Below, piece after piece: positions 7,392 through 13,877 of a DNA stretch of 23,317 nt (positions are counted from its first letter, which is position 1; the number at the start of each line of letters is the position of its first letter). Made by a program: the position numbers and the translations under genes. The stretch covers positions 1-23,317 of the forward strand of contig CAYGVT010000078.1 in assembly GCA_964353355.1 (NCBI GenBank), read 5' to 3'. The notes under the pieces are model-generated. The model was given only the letters and a program-made list of their open reading frames with translations, did no database searches and was not told the origin of the DNA. The stretch is from CAYGVT01 sp964353355. Its GTDB lineage: Archaea; Thermoplasmatota; DTKX01; GCA-020343715.

Positions 7392-8936
7392 CTACTCTTC
7401 CCTCTTCCTCATCCTGGCGAGCAGCGCCAGGATGACGAGCACCAGGACGAGCACAACGACGATGAGAGCCATGTTCACCGTGCTGCCAGAGCGCGTCTGC
7501 GCTCCCTGGTCCTCGATGTCCTTCCCGAGTTCCGTCTGGACCTGCCCCATCGACGCGTCCAGACTGTCGAGGTCCGTCATGATGGCGTCGAGCTTCTGCA
7601 GGTCCTCCAGCGTCGCCTGGACCTGCGTCAGGTTCCACCCCGTGGCTGCCTCGAACGCCACCACCTCGGCCGACAGCTCCGCGAGCTTCGCGCCCACCGC
7701 CGCATCGTGCGGCGACACATCCTCCGAGAGCGCCGTGGGTTTCGCGCCCACCTCCTCGAGCGTATCCTCGCTCAGCGACGTGACCAGCGCGGACAGCTCC
7801 GCGATGTCCTGCGCGAGGCCCTCGTTCCCCTCGCTCAGATTGCCCTCCATCACGCTCGGCTGGAACATCACGTCCATCAGGTCGGACACGAGCGACGTGT
7901 ACTGCTCCTCCATCTGTGCCTCGATGCCGGCGAGCTGGTCCTCGAGCACGTGGCCGGTGGCCGTGAGGTCCCGGTCGGGCTCCCCGAGGACGAGCGCGAG
8001 CCACGCCTCCATCTCCTGCGAGTCGGACGTCAAGGCCGTGACGGGGTCGTCTAAGGCACTGTGCATCGAGCCGTTCATACCCGCGACGTCCTCGGTGACG
8101 CTAGCGAGAAGCTCCTGGATGTCGCCCGCGAGCGTGGCGTTCACGCCCGAGAGCTCCCGGAGGAACGTGGTCTCGAGCGTCGAGAGCCGCGTCCTCATCG
8201 ACGTGTCTGGGCCGGTGATGCTGGTCGAAACGCCGTTGATGAGGCTCGTCAGGCTCGTCCTGGTGTCCCTGACGTCGGTGCCGAGCTCGCTGAGGTCAGC
8301 AGACATGCCACCGAGGACGGAGGGGAGGTTGCCAAGGCTGTTGCTGATGGTGGTGAGTCGGTTCGTGAGGGCGGTCGCGACCTCCTGGCTGTCGCCGATG
8401 CCGTCGCCGTCATCGTCGATGTCGGTGTTGTCGCCGATGCCGTCGCCATCGGTGTCGACGTACTCGATGGGGTTCTTGGGGAACGCCTCCTAGGTGTCGA
8501 TGACACCGTCGCCGTCGTCGTCGGTGTCGGCGCTGTCCCCGGTGCCGTCGCCGTCCGTGTCCTGCCACTTCTCCTTGTCCAGCGGGAAGGCGTCCCTTTC
8601 GTCCGGCACGCCATCGCCGTCGGCGTCCGGGTCCAGGAAGTCCCCGATGCCGTCTCCGTCCGCATCCGCATACTCATTGGGATTGGACGGGAAGGCATCC
8701 TCATCGTCGCAATGGCCATCAACGTCCCTGTCGAACGTGAACATGTAGATGTGCCAGTTGCCGTTCCTATAGTCCATCCACACGATCCTGCTGCCATAGA
8801 TACTCGGGAGTGATTGGTCATCCGTGTTCGTGGTGATCTGCCTCTCCGTCCCCAGCGTGTCCGCACGCGCCTCCATCGGCACTGCCGCCAGGAAGCTCCC
8901 GGCGACGAGCATCAGAATCGCCGTGACCGCGAACAC
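7392..8936 (-). pseudogene. Membrane-anchored thrombospondin-type-3 repeat protein, interrupted by TAG
   Basis: One reading frame of 514 codons is split by a single in-frame TAG at 8490-8492; both halves are in the same frame and join into one sensible protein. Order: signal peptide (1-25), a TolB/propeller-like blade ending RIVWMDYRNGNWHIYMF, TSP type-3 Ca-binding repeats (about 69-180, DTDGDGTGDSADTDDDGDG and similar), a long Asp/Leu/Ser-rich helical stalk, and one C-terminal membrane span ending RMRKREE. Across the stop the repeat reads DGVIDT-stop-EAFPKNP, matching the neighbouring DGVPDERDAFP unit, so one codon (perhaps CAG) was probably changed to TAG. The start is a GTG at 8936 with AAGGAG almost touching it; no other start fits the signal peptide. 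Alternatives are readthrough or a sequence error. Confidence 0.75.
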
Positions 8937-9399
8937 TCTCCTTCCAGCACTCCTCCCACATTCGCACTGCCAATGACTGGACTGTCATGTTGTTTTCCCC
9001 CTTTTCCTGAGGCAACCTGTGCCTTAAGAATATTATAATCACCATGTGATAGAATTGATTTGGAGAAGCGTGATTATCACGCACGCCAGCTCAGCGGCCA
9101 AACCTCCTCTGGCATTCATCCCCATCTTGCCAGCCACCAACCCACGTTCTCTCCCCGGTGCCCTGTGCCAATCGATGCAGAAGGGCCCGTCAACAAGTGG
9201 ATGCCCGGGTCCCAAGGGGACCAGCACCCAAGGCGCCAGCCCCCCAAACAGGGACCCGTCACCTCATTGTCCCCTTCTACCCGACCCAATGAGGATGTAT
9301 CTGTATAGAGTGCTCGGACATATATGTAGATTGGGAAGAACTGACACGTAGCGGCCAGCATCCCGGCGGGTCGGCTCTCGGCGTGCTGCTGGATATGGG
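8937..9399. other. Gene-poor intergenic region
   Basis: Between the TSP3 gene and the tRNA I find no convincing coding region on either strand. The left end holds the TSP3 promoter. The middle (about 9070-9290) is ordinary GC-rich sequence, and the right side has an AT-rich patch around 9296-9334. Any short RNA here would need transcript data. Confidence 0.5.
9031..9038 (-). promoter_or_regulatory. Probable TATA box of the TSP3 gene
   Basis: Minus-strand TTATAATA is embedded in a short AT-rich stretch about 95 bp upstream of the GTG start at 8936, giving a leader of roughly 70 nt. The element is nearly symmetrical, so it could also work rightward, but no gene follows in that direction. Confidence 0.45.
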
Positions 9400-9527
9400 T
9401 GGTGCGGGGGAAGGGATTCGAACCCTCGGACTCCTACGAGACGAGGCACCTGCCCTCGCGGGCGCCTGCGGACATACCCGCCGAGGTCCTCAACCTCGCG
9501 CCTTTGACCAAGCTCAGCCACCCCCGC
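9400..9527 (-). tRNA. tRNA-Leu (anticodon GAG) with intron and encoded CCA
   Basis: Read on the minus strand, acceptor GCGGGGG (9527-9521) pairs with CCCCCGC (9410-9404), followed by discriminator A and an encoded CCA (9402-9400). The D arm is GCT...GGC with the GGTC-containing loop. Anticodon stem CGAGG (9498-9494) and loop TTGAGG give anticodon GAG at 9491-9489. The 3' stem CCTCG (9446-9442) is 40 nt further away because of an intron after position 37. A long variable arm of about 14 nt (class II, fitting Leu) and the T arm GAGGG-TTCGAAT-CCCTT complete the molecule. Mature length is about 85 nt plus CCA. Confidence 0.93.
9448..9487 (-). other. Archaeal tRNA intron at position 37/38
   Basis: Forty extra nucleotides lie between tRNA position 37 (9488) and position 38 (9447), the common archaeal site removed by the bulge-helix-bulge endonuclease. 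The intron folds on itself (CCTC, bulged G, GCGGG pairing with CCCGC, GAGG). It begins with ACCTCG, a second copy of the 3' anticodon-stem sequence, so the pre-tRNA has two competing partners for CGAGG. The exact cut could shift by one or two bases. Confidence 0.8.
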
Positions 9528-9616
9528 ACGGGCGTGACGAGCCCGGTCAAGGACGAATTGGTATTTGGTCTTTTCGTGTGGCTTGGCCGCCTGCGGGTTG
9601 GCATGGCAATGTGCGG

Positions 9617-10804
9617 TCAGCCGTGGGAGCGCCCACGCCTCGACCAGAGAAATGACCCATAGACACCGATGAGGATCCCCACCGCGACGGCAACGAAGAC
9701 CAGCCGCGGCCTCTTCGTCGTCGTGTAGTCTGTCCAGGTTCTGACCTCCAGGGGTTCGATGGAGCCGTCGGAACCACAGACGAGGATGGCATCCCCCCTC
9801 TTGGGGTGCGCGCCGAGCATCGACACGGCCACGGGCCAGGGCTCCTCCCTCGCCAGGCTCCAGTTGCCCTCGGTCCATATCTTGAACGTCCGGAGCACGG
9901 AGCCACCCTCAGGGATGGCAATCGCGACGGTGAGGGTCTGGTTCTGCCCGTCGATCGTCCTTGCGATGCCCTCCACGGGCCCGTCCATGTGCATCTCGGC
10001 CTCGACCCTCTTGGCGTAGTCATTCCATATGAGGACGGTGCCGTCGGCGCCCCCGAAGAACCACCTGCTGTGGGTGATGTACCACGCACTGAACGGCCCG
10101 TCGACCGCATCGAGCGTGCGCTCCATCGACCAGTCCCTCGTCGATACGACGACGAGCTGCCCGTCGTCGAGGAGGCAGACCATCGAGATGCCATCGGAAC
10201 CCAGGTACTGGGCTGAGGCGTTCCCCGGGAGGGGAAGGCGCCCGAGCTGCTGCATCGGGACGGTCTCTATGAACAGCAGCTCGCTCGTACCGTTGACGTG
10301 CCTACCTGCCACCGTGAGGATGATGCCCCACGCGAGGGTCCTCACGTAGTCGATGCTCACCAGATCGACGAGGCCCTCAGGGAGGTAGTCCTGTTCGACC
10401 GTGAAGGTCGTGAGGTTGTAAGTGACGATGGTGTCATTGGCCATGCCCCCGGCCATGCCCCAGACGAAGGCGCGCACGCCACCCTCGGAGATGCTCGCCC
10501 CCTTGATGTGGAAACCTGGGAAGGGGGGCGGGAGCACGCCGATTGTCATGAGGCGGTCGTCGACGACGCGCAGGTCGTCAGGCCCCTCGTGGCCCCACAC
10601 GAGCGCCGTCTCGCCCTCGAAGGCGTGCTCGATCCGCGATGCAGTCCCGTTCCCCGTCGGGTGCATCCCGCCCTCGAGCCTCTCTATCGACCCCGTGGTC
10701 CTCTCAACGACGCCACACGTCGCTACGCTGGCCAACGCCAGCATCGCCAGGATGAGGACGGGGGTCGCCGTCGCGGTGATTCCCCCCGATCGTCTCCTGC
10801 CCAT
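9617..10804 (-). CDS. Membrane-anchored WD40/propeller-like protein
   Basis: A 395-aa protein with an N-terminal hydrophobic signal/anchor (about 10-32), a large extracellular part and a C-terminal span (RLVFVAVAVGILIGVYGSFL, about 368-387) followed by a basic tail SRRGRSHG. The middle has weak repeats of the form DGxxLVxxxxRDWSMERTL and HSRWFFGGADGTVLIWNDYA, typical of WD40/PQQ-like blades, and several Asn-X-Ser/Thr sites. Blades are degenerate, so propeller fold is likely but blade number is not clear. ATG 10804 has GGGGTGG a few bases upstream and a TATA-like TTTTAAGG about 40 bp away, so it is probably not part of the ribosomal operon ahead of it. No function can be assigned. Confidence 0.75.
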   Translation of the reverse strand: MGRRRSGGITATATPVLILAMLALASVATCGVVERTTGSIERLEGGMHPTGNGTASRIEHAFEGETALVWGHEGPDDLRVVDDRLMTIGVLPPPFPGFHIKGASISEGGVRAFVWGMAGGMANDTIVTYNLTTFTVEQDYLPEGLVDLVSIDYVRTLAWGIILTVAGRHVNGTSELLFIETVPMQQLGRLPLPGNASAQYLGSDGISMVCLLDDGQLVVVSTRDWSMERTLDAVDGPFSAWYITHSRWFFGGADGTVLIWNDYAKRVEAEMHMDGPVEGIARTIDGQNQTLTVAIAIPEGGSVLRTFKIWTEGNWSLAREEPWPVAVSMLGAHPKRGDAILVCGSDGSIEPLEVRTWTDYTTTKRPRLVFVAVAVGILIGVYGSFLWSRRGRSHG

Positions 10805-10844
10805 GGAACGCCACCCCTGGAGCGATGAAGCAAGGTCCCTGTAC

Positions 10845-10852
10845 CCTTAAAA
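10845..10852 (-). promoter_or_regulatory. TATA box of the propeller-like gene
   Basis: Minus-strand TTTTAAGG preceded by a GGGG tract lies 41 bp upstream of ATG 10804, predicting a transcript start near 10823. It separates this gene from the rpoD-terminated operon. Confidence 0.5.
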
Positions 10853-10963
10853 CCCCTTCTACCCGCCAGCCAACGGGCCTGCCCATGGGCGCAGATTGAC
10901 CCTGGGTGTACCTGACGAATGGCGGGCCAGCTCGGCCTGACGTGGGGGATGGACCTGCTGCCG

Positions 10964-11797
10964 TCACTCCATGGCGGTCATGGAGTTGCGCATGTCCTCC
11001 GCCTTGTCGCGCAGCAGCTTGAGCGCGTACTCCAGGGCCTCCCTGGCCTGGACCGAGCCGTCGGTCTCGAACCGGAAGACGAACTTGGTGTCGTCCCCGT
11101 CGACCTTGAGCGCGCCCAGCTCGCAGACCTCGACGCACTTGCCGCAGAGGATGCACTCCTCCTCTTTGACCACCTGGACCTTGCCGTCGACCTTCTCGAA
11201 GACCCCGCGCGGGCAGTTCTTGAGGCAGCTCCCGCCTGAGTCGCACTTCTTGGCGTCGAGCGTGACGCTGGGGTAGTACTTCATGCCCACGCCATGGCAG
11301 GTCTGCCACTTCGCGTGCTGGTGGCCGGTGCCCAGGACGGCCGTGGCGTAGATGAGCGGCGCCTGGCCCTCCGCGAGCTTCACGAGGGGGATGAGGTCCT
11401 CCTTGACCTTGAGCGAGCTGTCGCCGACGGGCTCGAGGTCGCCCGAGTAGACGGTGCAGGGGCCCTTCTTGTTGAGCGTGTACATGATCGAGCAGTTGGG
11501 GCAGCCCTCACCGCCGCACTCGCACTTGTCCTTGAACTTGAACCGATTGAGGTCGGTCGGGACGGGCACCATGCCGAGCCTGTGCGAGAGTATCTCGTCG
11601 AACAGCGGTGAGATGCTCTCGTACTCCTTGCCGTCCTGGTCGCGGATGGGGCCGAGGTGGAACTCGACGTCCTCGATGGCCATCTTCGGGATGTCCGAGA
11701 TGAGCGTCTGGCGCAGCGCGTTCATGGTCGAGGGCGACATCGAGTCGACGACCAGCACCGCCACCGTCTCCGACAGCTTCCGGAACTCGAGCTTCAT
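10964..11797 (-). CDS. rpoD: DNA-directed RNA polymerase subunit D (Rpo3) with Fe-S domain
   Basis: A 277-aa Rpo3, the archaeal counterpart of Rpb3 and bacterial alpha, which pairs with Rpo11 to start polymerase assembly. The N-terminal dimerisation domain contains MSPSTMNALRQTLISDIPKM and DEILSHRLGMVPVPTDL. A zinc-loop motif C92-x-C94-x4-C99-x2-C102 resembles the one of Rpb3. The ferredoxin-like insert (about 180-230) has C185-x5-C191-x3-C195-Pro and C215-x2-C218-x2-C221-x3-C225. The second motif is complete; the first lacks its second Cys (Gly188 in that place). The end is the usual helical C-terminus ARLEYALKLL-like segment. GGAGGGA precedes the ATG and only 15 bp separate it from uS11, so it is the last gene of the ribosomal operon. 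Confidence 0.96.
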   Translation of the reverse strand: MKLEFRKLSETVAVLVVDSMSPSTMNALRQTLISDIPKMAIEDVEFHLGPIRDQDGKEYESISPLFDEILSHRLGMVPVPTDLNRFKFKDKCECGGEGCPNCSIMYTLNKKGPCTVYSGDLEPVGDSSLKVKEDLIPLVKLAEGQAPLIYATAVLGTGHQHAKWQTCHGVGMKYYPSVTLDAKKCDSGGSCLKNCPRGVFEKVDGKVQVVKEEECILCGKCVEVCELGALKVDGDDTKFVFRFETDGSVQAREALEYALKLLRDKAEDMRNSMTAME

Positions 11798-11812
11798 GTA
11801 AACTCCCTCCGA

Positions 11813-12193
11813 TCAGACCCTCCGACCGCGGCGGCCGCCCTTCTTCTTGGTGCCGTCGTGGGGGACGGGGGTGACGTCCTCGATCCTGCCGATGCGCAGC
11901 CCCGCGCGGGCGAGCGCGCGGATGGCAGCCTGGGCGCCGGGGCCAGGGCTCAACGACTTGTTGCCGCCCTGCGCGCGGACGCGCACGTGGACCCCCTCGA
12001 TGCCCTTCTCGAGCGCGACCTCCGCGACCTTCTCGGCCGCCTTCATGGCCGCGTTCGGCGAGGCCTGGTCCCTGTCGGCCTTGACGACCATGCCGCCCGA
12101 CGCCTTCGTCACGGTCTCGGCTCCAGTCGCGTCGGTGATGGTGATGATGATGTTGTTGTAAGACGCGAAGATGTGGGCAATCCCCCAGCGCAT
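11813..12193 (-). CDS. rps11: Small-subunit ribosomal protein uS11
   Basis: A 126-aa uS11, an RNA-binding protein of the 30S platform. Family features: WGIAHIFASYNNIIITITD at the start, SGGMVVKADRDQASPNAAM, HVRVRAQGGNKSLSPGPGAQ, AIRALARAGLRIGRIEDVTP, and the conserved basic tail KKKGGRRGRRV. Length is normal for archaea. Its ATG overlaps the uS4 stop (TGATG) and has a near-perfect GGGAGGTGA Shine-Dalgarno site, so translation is likely coupled. Confidence 0.98.
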   Translation of the reverse strand: MRWGIAHIFASYNNIIITITDATGAETVTKASGGMVVKADRDQASPNAAMKAAEKVAEVALEKGIEGVHVRVRAQGGNKSLSPGPGAQAAIRALARAGLRIGRIEDVTPVPHDGTKKKGGRRGRRV

Positions 12194-13140
12194 CAGGCCT
12201 CACCTCCCTTTGGCTTCTTCTCTCCCTTCTGTGGCCGGTCGCCACCGCGGACCTCCTTCGGACCGCGGGCGGGCTGCTTGCCCTCCCGTGGTGCCGGGGC
12301 CGGCGCTGCGGCCTGGGCCGGTACGGCAGCCTGGGGCAGGGCCGATGCCTTGGCCAGCGTGGCCGGGGCAACGGTCGCCTTGGCGTCCTCGGCACCCTCC
12401 TCCACCGGCTCCTCGGGCTCCTCCGGCAGCTCGGCGGTCGTCTCGCCCGCGGCCGCGACGGTGACCAGGTCGACGTCCGCCTTCGCGACGCCCTCCGGCA
12501 CCAGCTTGCGGGCGACGGCCCGCACTCGGTCGCCATCGCGCATGCGCTTGGTCTCGCGCTCGCGGACGGCGGCAGCCGCCATCTCGTGCTTGACGGTCGT
12601 GAGCTGCGGCACGAAGTCCTTTGCGGGCCTCTCGGGGTGCAGCTCGTTGTTGTAGCCAGACCCCTGGTAGTAGGCGATGCTCGCGATCTCTGAGTCGGGC
12701 ACGAGGTAGCCCGGGACCGTGATCTTCCGGCCTTCGATGGCGATGTGGCCGTGCACGATGAACTGACGGGCCTGCTTCATGGTCCGCGCGAGGCCCTTGA
12801 GGTATATCTGCGTCTGCAGGCGGCGGGCCAGGATGTCCTCGAGGTCGAGGATGAGCACGTCGTTGAGCGTCGGGGTGCCGTGGAGGAGGCCCAACCGCTT
12901 GAGCCGGTCGAGCATCGCATCGTTCTCCTTGAGGGCCTGCTCGTCCTCCGAGCGCAGGCGCGCCTGGAGCTCCCTCGCCTGCGCGCGCAGGTCGGAGAGC
13001 ATGGTCTTGGAGCGCCACAGCTCGTGCTTGTTCTTCAGCCCGTACTTGCGCACCATCTGGTGCTCCTCGAGGATGCGCGGGCCGTTCCAGGGGTGCGTGG
13101 GCGTCTTGTAGAGCCGTCGGGGGAACTTTGGGTCGCCCAT
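12193..13140 (-). CDS. rps4: Small-subunit ribosomal protein uS4 with long C-terminal extension
   Basis: A 315-aa uS4, which binds 16S rRNA early in small-subunit assembly. The first 180 residues are standard: MGDPKFPRRLYKTPTHPWNG, helices to about 100, then the S4 RNA-binding domain with RRLQTQIYLKGLARTMKQAR and GHIAIEGRKITVPGYLV (about 105-165). Archaeal uS4 usually ends near there. Here about 130 more residues follow: first a charged helix, then a Glu/Pro stretch (PEEPEEPVEE, 239-248), an Ala/Pro linker (PAQAAAPAPAP) and a basic Lys/Gly/Pro tail. ATG 13140 is chosen because AAGGAG lies 8 nt upstream; ATG 13146, overlapping the uS13 stop, is also possible. The frame further upstream only shadows uS13. 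Confidence 0.96.
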   Translation of the reverse strand: MGDPKFPRRLYKTPTHPWNGPRILEEHQMVRKYGLKNKHELWRSKTMLSDLRAQARELQARLRSEDEQALKENDAMLDRLKRLGLLHGTPTLNDVLILDLEDILARRLQTQIYLKGLARTMKQARQFIVHGHIAIEGRKITVPGYLVPDSEIASIAYYQGSGYNNELHPERPAKDFVPQLTTVKHEMAAAAVRERETKRMRDGDRVRAVARKLVPEGVAKADVDLVTVAAAGETTAELPEEPEEPVEEGAEDAKATVAPATLAKASALPQAAVPAQAAAPAPAPREGKQPARGPKEVRGGDRPQKGEKKPKGGEA

Positions 13141-13145
13141 CTTCA

Positions 13146-13712
13146 TCACTCCTTCTTCTCCTCGCCCGCGGCGGCCGCTGCCTTCGCGGCGGCGATGGCC
13201 TTGCTGCGGATGACACCGAGCTGCAGTCCGGTGCGGCCGTTGGACTTGCTGCGCTGGCCGCGGACCTTGTAGCCCTTCTCGTGGCGGATGCCCTTCCACG
13301 AGCGGATCTTCTTGAATCGGTTGATGTCGTCCTTGCGGGAGATCATGACCTCGGTGCCGATGAGGTGCACGTCATCGCCCGTGTCGAAGTCCTTCTGGCG
13401 GTTCATCATCCAGGCCGGCAGGACGTCGTGTATCTCGCCGAGCATCTTGATGATGCGGTCGACCTCCTCGTCCGTCATGTCGCCGATGCGCTTCTGGCGG
13501 TCGTAGCCGAGGTCGTGTATCATCTTGTAGCTCACGCGGCGGCCTACGCCAGGCACCTGCGTGAGCGCAAGGAAGAGCGGACGGTGCCCTTCAATGTCGG
13601 TGTTCACAAGCCGAACCAGGAACTTGAAGTCCGGGTTCTCCTCCTCGACGACCTTCTTGGGCTTCTTCTCCTCGGAGGGGGCTTCCTTGTCGGATTTGTC
13701 TCTCTTTGCCAT
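13146..13712 (-). CDS. rps13: Small-subunit ribosomal protein uS13
   Basis: A 188-aa uS13, a head protein of the 30S subunit contacting the large subunit and P-site tRNA. Signatures: LVRLVNTDIEGHRPLFLALT, GVGRRVSYKM, WMMNRQKDFDTG, and RSWKGIRHEKGYKVRGQRSK followed by SNGRTG, the basic rRNA-binding end. There is a charged 25-residue N-terminal extension (KRDKSDKEAPSEEKKPKK) and an Ala/Lys/Glu tail. The start at 13712 is set by GGGAGG 7 nt upstream; in-frame codons up to 13781 are ignored because they lie before this site and encode only Arg-rich sequence. It is the first gene of the operon and its stop overlaps the uS4 start region. Confidence 0.97.
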   Translation of the reverse strand: MAKRDKSDKEAPSEEKKPKKVVEEENPDFKFLVRLVNTDIEGHRPLFLALTQVPGVGRRVSYKMIHDLGYDRQKRIGDMTDEEVDRIIKMLGEIHDVLPAWMMNRQKDFDTGDDVHLIGTEVMISRKDDINRFKKIRSWKGIRHEKGYKVRGQRSKSNGRTGLQLGVIRSKAIAAAKAAAAAGEEKKE

Positions 13713-13824
13713 GTGCGAACCTCCCATGGGCCCGTATGGACGGCGCGACCGGCGAAGCCGCGCACGCCAGCCCGGCCGCATCCGGCCGAGCCCCAGCAGG
13801 GATGAGGGGCATAGCGCGCTCCTC

Positions 13825-13832
13825 TATATAAG
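13825..13832 (-). promoter_or_regulatory. TATA box of the uS13-uS4-uS11-Rpo3 operon
   Basis: Minus-strand TTATATAG, preceded by the purine/C-rich context of a BRE, lies about 115 bp upstream of uS13. It predicts a start near 13803 and a GC-rich leader of about 90 nt containing the GGGAGG site. It falls in the 165-bp gap after the 1790-aa gene. Confidence 0.7.
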
Positions 13833-13877
13833 CATTGCCCACACTGGAGGGTCGAACGTCCGATGTCTGGCGGGGGC

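Noticed and set aside
8490..8492. Pyrrolysine at the in-frame TAG of the TSP3 gene
   Set aside because: TAG is used as an ordinary stop by at least five other genes here (535, 4327, 4374, 7392, 13878), unlike pyrrolysine-using archaea that avoid it. The protein is not a methylamine methyltransferase, and no Pyl genes are in view.
13713..13781. Upstream start for uS13
   Set aside because: The extension is Arg-rich leader sequence before a strong ribosome site and has no counterpart in the family.
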